The notes under the pieces were generated by a model. The model did no database searches, had not been told where the DNA came from, and worked only from the letters and a program-made list of their open reading frames with translations. From Phalacrocorax aristotelis (lineage: Eukaryota; Chordata; Aves; Suliformes; Phalacrocoracidae), in NCBI RefSeq assembly GCF_949628215.1, contig NC_134282.1, positions 11,282,223 through 11,346,222 of the forward strand: DNA of 64,000 bases, written 5' to 3'. The translations under genes and the position numbers were made by a program. This document shows, in pieces, positions 33,220 through 46,394 of this stretch (the stretch's first letter is position 1; each line of letters starts with the position of its first letter).

Positions 33220-36200
33220 AGACTGTAAGGACCCCTAATTATTGACCTCTCTGTTCTTTAAACTTGCAGCTTCTTGAGTCTTATAGTCCCAATAGAGTTT
33301 CAAGTATCATTTATTTTTCTTTTTAGAAAGACAAACAAAATAGCTGTAAAATGATGATGTCTAAATAACTGTTTAATTATTAGCTAAAGGGTAATCTTAT
33401 GTGACACTTTAGAACAACTTACCTCATAATTTTGGAGATCCGAGGATTTTTTTTAGCATCTAGGTTTGGTGGGATTTGTGTGAATTTTTTTGGAAACTTG
33501 TGGCTTTTGTCATTTCACCACAACTATTTACCAAAAGAAAACTTTCATAACTGACACCTGAGGCCAATATGTCTACACCTCTCAGTACAATTTGTACAAT
33601 ATAATTCTGATTCACATGCTGAAAAGCTGCTATCAGGTTTTCAGTGAGATTTAGGCTTTGGAGAGTAGACGTCTCCCCACATTGCAGCTTCACAAATTTA
33701 AGGTCTTGGGCAAATTCATTGTGTTGGATGGGAATCTTGTTATCGATGACTCAGTGACTGCCCTAATGAATATGCACGTTGGCTGTAAACCACTTCACAG
33801 AAATGACTGCATCCATCAAGGCCAAAAGCAATATCCAGCTTAATATTTCTACCCTTTACTTGTCTCTTTGTTACCATTAAGAATTTTATGTTTCTCTGTC
33901 ACCATTTTAATTTACAGACTGGGGTCAAAAGTAGTTCTTGCTGCAGAAGGAATAGAAAGTATTACTGCTTGTGCAAGACTACAAAGTTAATGTACATTTC
34001 TGTAAAACCTTATGTGCCTCCATTAGTCTTTTTTATTTTGCTAGTCCTTATGCTTATTTATTTTCTTTCTTTTGTACCCATTTAAATGTCAAGTAGAATC
34101 TCAGAGGACTAGATAATATAACTGTGACAGTTAACAAAGCCAAAAGATCTGATTTCAAGGCCAGTCTGAATAAAACAATGATAAATATAAATCAATAAAC
34201 CAAAACTGATACCATCGTTTATCTTTGTTCAAGTTAATCTTGTCTTTTTCCATTTCCCGTATTTGAAGATTGTTGGTATGGAAAAATTATGGGTCCATCA
34301 GACCATTGCAGGGGATGTTATTTTCAAGGAGGATTTGTTTCTGAGCAAAATAATAAGTATGAACCTGAGACCAGTTTGTGGGTTGCAAAGAAGCCAGTTC
34401 TGCTCCTTCCCCTTTTCCTGCATCCTTTGATCTCCTGCTCAGCAGGGCATGCTAATGCCTGCTACTCAAATACCAGCACAGTCTGGCTGCTCCGGAAGGA
34501 CAAAGATAAAACAGTACTTCCAAATTTTAGGCACTTCTAGGGAAAAGATTTAACAGAAATTATGGGAAATTTCAGTTGTAAAAATGCCATGAAGTTTTAA
34601 TTGCTGTGGTTAACTACAGGCCAGACTCTGCTAAGTAACTGCACCAAAGCACATAAAATATTTAATTGTTTGGAAAAATGAGCTATTTGACAATGAAACT
34701 GAGGTGAAAGACTGACTCCCTGCAGACCTAAATGGTGATTGTCTTGGCAGTCTCTGCCCAGGCCAGTCTTGGTAAGCCAAGAAATGTAACTGCTTGTAGT
34801 CTACATAAACCAAACAGATGCATTGCTTATTCTTATAAACAACTGAAGGAGGGAATTATAATGATGTTGGATATATGGAGAAAACACTGATGGTGCATTA
34901 CTAAATGAATGTTCAGATTTCTGGGACAGTTGAATATTTGCCTACTATTTTTCTAACACACCTAGATAGCCTCATTTGGTACAGTGTTGCTCTAAACTAC
35001 TATGAAAATCAATTATTTTTCCTGAAAACACTTGTATGTCATGTAGAAGCAAAAAAAGGAGATTAAAAAGTTGTAAGTACTTAGATACCTTCTGCTTATC
35101 TGTGCATGCCAAACAGTTCTGTGGTGCTCTATGGGCATTTTCAGTACTTGTGAAAGATGGGAAGTAAATGCTGCTAAGCCTAACTTAAAAATGCAAATTA
35201 TTTTGCTAAACAAAGACGTCAAGTGAAAATGTTCCATAGCAGTGACTATGAGACAATGATTGGACTCTAGTTCCACCTGCCCCAGGTCTCTAGGGTGTAC
35301 GAATGAGCAGGTATTACCAAGGCATATCCATCAGCTGGATAGAAAGAACAAATTGTGCGTTATACAACTAGATACAATCTGTTAGATCAGAAGCTAAAAC
35401 AGCAATATCTGGAAAAGTGTATTAGTTTGTTTTTTTTTTAAAATTGAGTGAGCTAGCTCTTTCTTACTTGCCTCTGCTACTCAGTAATGCTTTCCACTTC
35501 ATTATGAGACCCAATATGGTTTTTCCCCCTTTTGTAGTCAATAATGTTATAATGTTATGTGCATAATTAATGTAGTACAATGTTAGTGTGTGTAATAGTT
35601 TAGACCATGTATAATTTCATTGTCTGAACCCAATATTTTAGACTCATTTTCATACTGTTATTTTATACTATCTTTCACACAGTGGGGCAGGTCTGCTATG
35701 TATTGCTGTCCCCTGGGCTTAGATGCCTCCATTCTGGGCTACACTGGGGGAAGAAGGAATAGGGAGGTCGTACTTTGCAGGGCAGCAGACAAAATCAGCA
35801 GCTCCATGGTCGTCACACCTCCTGAAACATGTCTCCTGATAAATCTCTGCTCAAATCCTTCTGCGGAAAGGATTTCAGGACTGGATCCAGTGGATGTGAA
35901 ACTATTGTCTCTAGATTAAAAACAGGCCCCCTTTGCTTCACTGGTTAGCGAGATCCTTCTGTAGTAAGAGCACATCATTCTGTAAATTTTCTCTGCTTTT
36001 GAGAAAACGAGGCGGGAACTAAGGAAGGAAACAGAGAGGTCTGATGATGGGTTTTGACTGAGCTCAGTTGTTTGATAAATATGCATCAATATACACATTA
36101 AGGATAAAAAGCAGGTTTATAAAATCTAACTGATCAGGATAATGCACTTCCTTCTTCCCACCAAGCCCTGGGTCATAAGATTACATTTTTAAACCAAGAC

Positions 36201-39200
36201 CATCAGGTTTTGTCCCCTCTGAAAAGGAATGCTTCATCCTTCCCTTAACTGTATTTGCATTCAGCACACAAAAGATCCACCTACAGCGACCAATGTTACA
36301 AGCAACAGAAATTACACCTTTATAATGGATATGGTTTGGTAACAGTATTCTTAGTTCCATGCAATTTATTGTCAATGCCTAAAAAGTCACCCTGTAGAAA
36401 TCTCTGGATTAAGTTAAAGTCCAAATAAAAAAATCCACTTATTCTGTGACTGAACCAGTTTGTTCTTTAGAGACTTTTTCCACATAAAACAAACCCTTAG
36501 CAACTAGCCAGTGGCTTCCACTGCAATTCAGAAGATAATGTACCCTGTTCTAAACACTGAGTTCACATCACATGGCAAAGCCTCTAAATTCAGCAATTCA
36601 TAGTCTATAAATACAGCCTTAAATCTACTAACCTATGTTAGTTGAGTTACATAAAGGCTAATGAAGATAAGACACAATATACTAGGAAAAGAGTAACATG
36701 AAAGCAGAAAAACAGAAATGTCAGTGCCAGGCTTGTCAGAATTGATATTAGCCCAGAACAGCAGTGATGCCCTCTGCTTTGTGTGTCCCTTCTTAAGAGT
36801 ATGCTTCAAACAAAAGGCTAATTGCCCAACTTCACCAGCTCAGTCTTCCACTGTGGGGTTTGTTCCTGCTGTGCCTCACCAATCTCGCTTTTCATAATTT
36901 CTGACTGAAGTTCTATAATAAAGGTAACATATGGTTGCCTTTTTAAACCAAATCTTTAGGGACTGACCTCTGTTTCTGCTGAAGGAGACTGGCATAGCAT
37001 CTGTCTGCTCCTGTGTGCTTTACAAATTCTAGGGCAGCTCCACCCCAGCTGTTAGACAGGTTATAAATAGGTAGAGCTCTGAAGCAGCAAGATTACTTGA
37101 AAAAGAAGAAATATTACATGTTCTTGTGCTTATGAAGTGCTCTGGAAAACAGCTGATTTTCTGATTGGCTATGTGAGTCCTGGGATTAGAAAAGCCTGCT
37201 TACCTATGTATTAACATTTCAAGGTTAACTTTTCAGCATCCTGAGATGTAAGGTCTGACTGCCACTTTTCCTTCAGTAGAGTGTTTATGACGGCATGGCT
37301 TTGTCTTGTTTCTCTGTTGTATAAGCAAGGTTTGAGTTCACGCTCAGCTGGTGCTCTTACAATCTCCCAGTTTCATCTATATTCATGAAACCTGCAGGAG
37401 CTTTTACCTCTGGGACCTCTGGCCTATTGTCAGATAGGATAGATATTATCCAGCAGGTTCAACAGTGACCTCTGATGGTGACATGGAGGCCTTGATCACG
37501 TGTACTCATAAGCTATGGAAATGAAGACCTAATGCCTAGCACGCAAAACGGTAGCTTTGTGTGGCATGTGAAGCACATCAGATACCAGATCCTGCAAACT
37601 GCACAGGAGTTACAAGAACACCACTGGTGGGGCAGAAGCACCAGCTCCTCCTCCTCCCACTGTCAGCACTAGTGGCAACACAGTCTGTCTCCTTACCAAA
37701 GCTACCTGCCCTCCAGCCTTCTTTGTTCTTCTCATGTGCCTCCCACAGACAATCAGGGCTTAAAATTTGGCTTGAAAAAAGCTGAACCCCAATGCTCAAC
37801 TTCTGCTGATGGAGTCTGTTTCTGTGGGAGATTGGTTGACTTGGCTCTGTCAAGACACTGGACTCCTCTGTCCTTCTATGTAAGCTCTTCAGAGCCATCA
37901 GGGGAGGCTCTGTTGCCAAATGTGTCCCTGAACGGAGTGGGCTGTAGGTCCATCTGCTTTAGGATAAGAAGGGATTTACTTTGGTGCTGCCCTCTGTTTC
38001 TCTCTGCCTGTTTTTAGAGGACTGCTTTGTGTTAGCATCCATAAAAAAAGAAAAAAGTGTCTTCTACGTTACCACCATCTCAGATCCCACAAATTTTTTG
38101 CAAATGAAATCATGAATCACCATGCCTACCATGCTTGCAGTATGTGTTGTTCAGTAACATTAAAAAGATTCTTCAAGTCAGTTAATTTGACATCTTAAAT
38201 ATACACTCTCAAAACCCTAAATGCCACTGCATAATTAGAAAGCAAGCCTTAACTGAACTTTGAAATTTCCTTTTTCCCGACTTCTCCTTTATTTGCTCTC
38301 CCCTCAACTTGAATTTGCTCTTTCATCGCTCTCAACTGAGAGCAATGAAATTATTTCTGTTGGTAAACAGGCAACCAGAAACGATATTTATGCTTCTTTA
38401 CTGAGGCTGTAATCCTAGGTATTCTCTTGATTCTTAAAAAAGTATTTAATCAAACCAATTTAAACCTAATTCAACTAGTTTGTCAAACTATTTTTACGCA
38501 CGCAAATCCACAGCTGCTTTGGGACAATGTTGTGCCGAATTACATGTAGTTTTTGACAGATTTAGGTCTTGCCCCAGTCAAAGTCTGGTCTATTGATTTC
38601 CAGAATCCAGTATGAGATAGTAAAGATAAATAATTTCTTCAAACAGAGTTCTTCAAGCACCTTTCACGGGGAAGAAGGAAAAAAAAAAAGGACATGGGGG
38701 GGTGCGTATCTGAAAGGACTTATCTTACCCAAATACCCCATTTAAGAAGCAAGCTCTAGGGAACTCTTTAAACTGTTCATAATACGTAAAATTATTCTAA
38801 CTGGGAGACCTCATTTTGGTGGTTTTGATACTGATTCTTCCCAAATGCTTACAAAAATTACTTAGAAAAATATGACTACCTACATTTGCATACTATCTGT
38901 TAAAAAGAGAATGGAATATCTCAGTTAAACATCTTTTGCTGGAATCTGGAGGAGGTTGCCACTGCATCAGAACTATAAAAACCATCCCTAATCTCTGCAT
39001 GTCAGGCAGAAGTACCTCTACTTCTGTGCATTTACCCATTCTCACAAGCTCTGTATTCCCAGAGCCAGACCACACAACTGTTGAAATCACGGATGTTTTT
39101 CTACTAAGTTAAATAGCAGCAAACAGAAATAAAGATCTTTCTGTCCATGAGTCAGCTGGATTATCAGCTTTATCATTACCATTTTTAAGCTTTGCATCTT

Positions 39201-42200
39201 AAAAAAAATGAGTTGTTCATTCCACATACTTCTTTGTATATGTGGCTGGAGAAAAAATATCTTAGTAACGATTCTGAGGGGTTTAGAACAAACGCCTTAA
39301 ATAAAGCAATAATCTCCTGGCTTTCAATTTCTCATATCTGAAATGATGAAGCTGGAAATTAAAAAGATTTCCTGGTCTGAACTTCTCCCCTAGACAAACT
39401 TCTACCAGGACATCATCTGCTTTTTTCATGGCTTTCTTACACCTGTAGGTCCAGAGCAGTGGTGCAAACAGGACTGTAAGGCTCCCTGACATGCTTTCTG
39501 TGGCATCATCCCTAATTTGTGCTCATATTACAGAAAGGGGTCTGGAAGCTCCTACAGTTATGATTAAAGTCAGGGTTTTTGTAGCTCCCAGTTCCTTTGC
39601 AGAAGAGCAAAGAGATGAGAAATCCTGGCATCCAGTTGAGGAGTGGACTGGATCTTTCTGGAAAAGGAGCTAGAAACCTCAGCCTAAGCCAATTTTCTGC
39701 AATACTATCAGCAGTGGTGGTTTAGGTAATCTCAGTAACACTATGTGGTGTAGTTCCTGATTATTCTCTAATTTATGCTGATACTTTGAGAAGGTAAATG
39801 CCTCTACAAAACAGAAACCCCCATCCCTGATTTTCCTTACTCCTGGTAACTTTTTTTCTTAGTGTAGCTAAGAAAAAAAAAGCTGTATGCTAACACTGTG
39901 ATGGTAAAACGGATATTGTATGAACAGCTGTAGTGGACCTTTCAGTTCAAAGGGCACATGATCATACACTTTGTCTATACAAGGTCCTGAGTTCTGGACA
40001 TGAAAACACCTATCGCAAAACACTCAACTGCAATTAGGTGCAACATACAGTCAAAGATAGATTTCATGCTCTGAATGCTAAGAGCACAAAGCTACGCAGA
40101 AGAACTTCCTACCCTAGTATGTTCTTGAGGGTCTCGCTTACACTGTCATTGGGCATGTGTGTTTATCTGTGTAATAAACAACTGCTAATTTTCTTAACGG
40201 AAGCTCTACTGCTGCAGCCAGCAGCAGACTGAACTGAACTGAGGCAATTAGACAAGCTGCGTGGGGGCAGATGGTCTTTGCACTCAGTCAGGCCCACTCA
40301 CAAATTTCTCAGCTATTTAAAGATATAACTGTGCAGTCACACACACCCCAATGAAGAGGAAACGAGGATTATCTGAAGTGGGAGTGTGCGCATGCGGCTT
40401 TCTTGTGCATACAGTTCATAGTGCCTAATGTGTGATCTTCATTCAGCTTCCTTCTGGTTTTATACTCTGCTTCTTTAAAATGCCTTCATGCAGAGCAGTG
40501 AGGCTTGTGACACCTACATTATAAAGCATGTAAAGGAAAAGACACTTTCCTACGGTTTCTGGGAAAGAGAGAGAGATCCCAGCTGTTCACAAACTGCTAC
40601 CTGAAATTTGTTGAGTATCAGATAATAATCTACAGAGTGTTCTCCCACCTTTCTTTTTTTGTTTTGTTTTGGGTTTTTTGTCATTGCTATTATTTAGCCT
40701 CATATTGCTCCACCTCTGAGTAGCTTTGGGAAGCATGCAGGATTTTGTTTCCCGACTTGCTGTTGAAGTGGTGTGCTGTCATGGGATGGAAGAACGTAAT
40801 CAGTTAATTCCTAAGTGTTTCCCTTCCCTCAGCACAGAGATAAATACTTACTGAAGAAGTATGTATTATAAGGATTGACATCTCCTTTTTGTAGTGATCT
40901 GAGATATTTCATAAGAAATACGGAAACTGGAAATTATCAGTTGTTGCTTTTATGTTGCAGTTATTTGCTTTTAGATTACAATTCCCTTTCCCACACTGAC
41001 TAAATTTTGGTGACTTATTTTCCCTGCCACTGGCTCTCACCACTTCTTTTTGGAGTCATTAACAGTTATAACTAATATGTGTAACTCAGCTTTTTGGTAG
41101 ATAGGAGACTGGGAATGGTATAAGAGAAGTAGCTCTCTCCTCCACACATGGTAGAGTCTGATCCTTTATATTTAAATGGTTAAAGAGGATCTTGAGTTGG
41201 AATATGTCTTGTATGAGGTGTTTGGAATAGCCTGATAGTGACTCAGAATAAAAAAATCATCTTCTGGAAGACAGAGCTAATTATCCATTAACATTTGGAT
41301 GCAATGTTTGTCTCGCATTAATTTCCATGCTTGCCAAAATTATTCTGGCAGAGGAACCGGCTGTGAAGTGTAGAAATAAAAACATTAGTTTGGAAGTACT
41401 AGATATGCCACGTAGCTGCTTGCAAAAGGATGTGCATGAATAGAAGTGTGAGGCAGCTGTATTATACAGGTGAGAGAATTTACAAGTTATAACCCCAGAG
41501 TATGAAGAACCTCAGGCACAACTTCCGCACTGTAATCTAAATAACTCAAAAAGCTTCATGACAGGTATCCCTCAGCTATACAGTTGTATCTTCCTTATCT
41601 CACCAAAGTGAGATCAGGGTACCGCAAACCATCAAAAAATCCATTGTTGTCAAAGTAGGACCATGGCACCCTGCTGATAGTTTCTCTGCCCAGAACTTCA
41701 ACAGGGGCAACATCAACTTGAAGCCAAGTCTGGGCCTTCCTTCTGTTGTATAGTCCTTCACAGGGTTAGAGGGTGACAATTTCATTCTCTAGCTGTGAGT
41801 GGAGGAAGTCTTTTTCCCCTTCTTGCCCTGTATATTCATTAGAACAGACACAAAAATCACATTACTCCTTTCAGATTCTATGTAAAAATCTTTCCCATGA
41901 GCTGCACAACTGCTATCTAACACGCAGATGAGGTTTCCAACCACTCTCCTTGCAAGCCCTAATGGAGTGTTTCCAAAAACAGACAACCCAATATATACTG
42001 TCTTCTGTGAGTCACTCGAGTTCACCTAAATAAGGTCCTGACGTGACACACTTGTGTCTCCCCAGTGCAGCTACAATTCTTTTTTAGGTACACGTATGTC
42101 ATCAGAAGGATGTGTTGTACTGCTCTCCCTCCAGCATTTTTAAGCAGTAATGTACCTGAAATTTAGCCCCAATTACTCTTCAGAAGGTGCATATCTCAAA

Positions 42201-45200
42201 TGACTTGGTGGATTTCTGGGTCTTGATATTTCAGAGACTATCCCTATTTGAATGGCTGGACTGCACTAATGAATCATCCCGAGTCATCTCTTCATAATCC
42301 GTTGCTTCAAAAACAGCTGTGAATATTTTCTTCCCATTAAGGCTTATTCCTTTGGGTTTGATGTGATTAATTGTCACTTAGGACTTAAAGAAAATATGCC
42401 AATAAATATTTATGCCACATGCACCATCTGCTTTCTCCAGAGCCCTGTATATTTAACGTTTAACAAATTTCTGTAAGCCTCACACTGCAATTCATGTTGG
42501 AGGGAGCCTGTGGTTATAACAGCAGCAAGCCATTACAGATGTCCACTCTGGAGGTAACACAAGAATCCTATTTCTTGATAAAGCAGACCATGAAGGCACT
42601 GAGAATATGCCAGTGTGAAATGCTGAAGGGGATACAGCTGCCATACCATGCTTGATCCTCCCAGTGTTTATTTATAGCTTTGTCAGAGTAAGGGTAAGCA
42701 TCTGGTTCTTTTAACTACAGATAGGAAAACACTCCTGTATGCGAGTATCATAGAGGGCAGGAAAGAAGACAGCAGATCTAGACAGAAGATTAAAGAGCAT
42801 CCAAGTCTGAAGTCACAAGGAAAGAGAAGAAAATCTATTGTCAACCTTCCCCACCCCAAAACTCATGAGGCAGCTTTTGTCTGCTCTATAAAATACATGT
42901 GTGAACTGAAAATGTGGAAATACAACCCTTTAAGGGCATATTTAATTTCTGCCTTAACATTAGCTCATATGTGAAGATATATTTTTCAGAGCCAAGTATG
43001 TACAAGAGCAAAAAGAGAACCATATTTTACAGATTATACAAGTAATCATTTCAGTGGTCTCTTAAGCTAGTGCTCAGTCTGCCTGCACTGGGCTCCATAA
43101 GGCAGAGAATAATCAGCAAAGAGGATGGTTCCTTACTTCTCTGTGCAAGCAAGAGAGGGGCTCTCTGGAAGGTACAATTCCTTACCACAGCAGCAAGAAC
43201 ACCCACACATGCCTGAGAAAGGACTAAGACTCAATGCCACAATTTAGCCTGCAGCTGTTGATTCCTGCTTGTTGTCAGGATATAATTAAGGTATCGTCAG
43301 GCTGAATAGGAAGATGGGACTTAAAACTAAAAATACCTCTAGTAATTATGGCTTAGATCTGGAAAGCAATGGATGGATTTTGATTTCTGAAAGAGGCAAT
43401 GCTGTTCTTGAAGATGGCTGAGTAAATTACTGAGTGAAAGATAAAATAAACACTTTTGTAATCCTCTGTCTCTATGACTTACTGCTGAGGGTGTGCATGC
43501 AACCTCACGAGGGAGGGCAAACATCTTAGTGTGTAGGTCTGTCTATTTTATGCAGACAAATAGGGCTTTGCTGTGTTTACTAGGAAATGTAAATCTTCAT
43601 TCAAACACAATAAAACAAAACAGTTGTTTCAGCTAGGTATGGTCACTATTCAGGAACACACAAGTGGTTTTGATTTTAAAAAAAATAAAATCCAACAAAC
43701 AAAGAAAGAACTCCTTTGGGATTCAAGATTGCACTTCCAGACTTGGCTGTATAAAGAGCCTTGTTGACTGCTACCAATCCTGGGAAGAAACATCCTCCTT
43801 TCTGAACTCCTGTAAGACTAGATTGCCACTGTTCAGTAAGGGCATCTCTTCATTCTTTGGAGACTCTGGAGAACATAATGCAGATAGGGGCCCTGATGAA
43901 GAGATACCAAATGTCCCAGTATTTAGATTTCAACCCCCTGACCCAGTGTCTGCACTATTGTTAGTAAGTTACCTGGAAGTAATTCAAGTATCAAAGACTG
44001 ATGTGAAATACAAATCTGTATATCTGTACCTAAATGTCTAAAGATATGTAGCATCAAATCTTTAAAAAGACTTGGGTGAAGAAATGAATGAAAACCACTC
44101 TTAATCTACTTTAATTGAACTGCAAGCTGCTCTCTTTTTTTCCCCTCAAAATATACCTTGTCACAGACTTTGCCTTTCTGCATATGTTATCATATAGTTT
44201 GAATTAATTTGTGGGAGCCATTTCCTGGATGTTTCTGTTCCATCACTTGAGTGAGCACTGGCACTTGACAATATGGTGAGATGATTCAAGGAAGAATTGG
44301 CCAGAAAAACGAATTTCTTAATTTCACAGTTACTTTTCTCTCTGAACTGACCTCCTGCATGTTTGTACGAGTGTGAGGGCAGTAAAAAAGACAAAGTATG
44401 GGCTGGATGAGGAAGAGGTGAGACCACAGAAGCCCTGATTTGACCAGCTCAGATTAGTGGGTGATGGTATCCTTGACCTCTTCCTAAATCAGTTTAAAAG
44501 CTTGATGGCTAAACTGCAATGACAACACTTAGGTACCTGCTTAGCACAGCGAAGCTATGCAGTAGGGAGGTAAGCAGCCAGTTCTGAAAATCCAGCTGCT
44601 GATATGGCAAAATTACATTCTTCAATACCTCAGTAAACAGAGAGATCGTAGACACATGACCCATAATTGCATCACCTGTTTGCTTTCTTAACAATCTGTC
44701 TTATTTCTCACCAAAGCAACAGCCTTGCAACCCTTCACTAATATAAGCATTGCTTCCTTTCCTTGAGATGCTAATGTCTGTCTCCTAAACAGAGTATGTT
44801 CTCCTGTACTCAGCTAACCAGCTAACAAGGCTGCAACTCCTCCTCCTCCTGTGCTGCAGACAGATCAGGGTTATTCCATGTGGCATAAGCCCACCCAGTT
44901 GCTGGTTACTGGCACCACCATGCCCACTTCCCTAGTTACATTGTCCTCAACTCTCCTTTGTGCTACCACCAGCACTCATCAGAGCACTTGGAGAAAAAGT
45001 GCAAATGGCACAGGGTCAGACAAAAACATCCACCAATTAAATGAGAGGGTACCTTAAGAAGACTGAATTTGACCGAAGTTTGGGCTGCTGTCCTTACCCT
45101 TCCCTCTACTCTGGCCATGTGTTCCTGCTGCTCCCTTGGGCTGGATCTAACCAATATACAACTGTGCATGTCTATGCATATAGCCTACATTATATGCATA

Positions 45201-45978
45201 CTTGTATGGAGTATTCTGGTGTGAGCATTTATGTTGTTACAGAGTAGGAGTACTTGCAAGCAGAAAAGTTGCTGGACTATTTCAAGAATGTTTTAAATCT
45301 CTAAACTCTTTATTGAAACTGTTCTCTCACCCATCTGCCTGCAAAGCCAGATTTTTTGTCAGCTATAGAGAGACATAAAATGATTTAAAAATGAGCTCTA
45401 GAGCCCTTGACACATCCTGATTCTTTAAAAAGTGGTATCTTGTTATGCTAAAGTAGAAATGAGCAGTTTTTTATTGCTTTCTTTTAATTGAAAAGCAGAC
45501 ATTTTCCATCTTCCATGTCTATCACTGCCATTTAATGGTGTAAAGTTTGTGTTTCTACTTCTCCAGGATACCTGACAAAAAGTTTGCAGTATTTCTGCCA
45601 GTCTGGAAATCCCATTACGCCTCACATGGAGGTACACTTCTTGGGAAGGAAAGGGTGTATTTTCATAGATCAATGGTTCTCAAGTGCAATTCCCTGTTAG
45701 GCTGTGTGGAGCAGGAAGCCTTACTTCCATCCCTCCATGTTTGGGCAAGATGATCACGTGAAGAGGGAGAAGGCATGTCACATTTTGTGGGAGATTATTG
45801 GAGTCTGGGTCTGTTTTGAGATAAAATCTTTTCTCAGTGCAAATATTTCTAATGGCTTTTCTGTCTGTTGTTGGTCTAGAATGTGAAAGTCCAGAGAATT
45901 TCTGGAAAATTCACTGGTATGATTTATGCATCTTGAGGTAAATGAATGCCAAATGTCTTCCAGGACTACAATACCATC

Positions 45979-45992
45979 TTTTTTTTTTTTTT
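45979..45992. repeat. Poly-T run
   Basis: A homopolymer of about 14 T on the plus strand, some 125 bases from the CR1 fragment but not joined to it. No flanking element is recognisable. Confidence 0.7.
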
Positions 45993-46117
45993 CTTTTGTA
46001 TCCTACTTTTTTTCTAAATAACTCTTTTTGTTAAGAATTCCTAAAAGACATTTAAGATACATCTTCAGCAGCGAGGCAATACCACCTTAATCATGTTGAT
46101 GCTTACTGCACTGGCAC

Positions 46118-46394
46118 TGAATCACAGAATCACAGATTTACAGAATCCCAGGTTGGAAGGGACCTCAGGGATCAGCTAGTCCAACCTTTCTGGGAAGAGC
46201 ACAGTCTAGACAAGATGGCCCAGCACCCCGTCCAGCCAAATCTTGAAAGTGTCCAACGTGGCCAAGTCAACCACTTCCCTGGGGAGATTATTCCAATGGT
46301 TCACTGTTCTCACTGTGAAAAATTTCCCTCTCATGTCCAATCGGAATCTCCCCAAGAGCAATTTGTGTCCATTCCCCCTTGTCCTCGCCATGAA
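46118..46394 (-). mobile_element. CR1-type LINE, truncated 3' end
   Basis: On the plus strand it begins with AATCACAGAATCACAG and AGAATCCCAGGTTGGAAGGG, the reverse complement of a CR1 3' terminus with its short 8-bp-type repeats. The minus strand over 46206-46391 reads as the end of the reverse-transcriptase ORF, with [31 protein letters not shown] and [10 protein letters not shown]. Only the last 60 or so codons plus the 3' UTR remain, so it is a typical 5'-truncated dead copy. It is inserted in SPHKAP intron 3 in the same orientation as the gene, and is the clearest lineage marker (bird/reptile) in the window. Confidence 0.93.

Noticed and set aside
43664..44041. 125-codon plus-strand frame
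   Set aside because: No motif or conserved context; antisense to the gene and not flanked by convincing splice sites.
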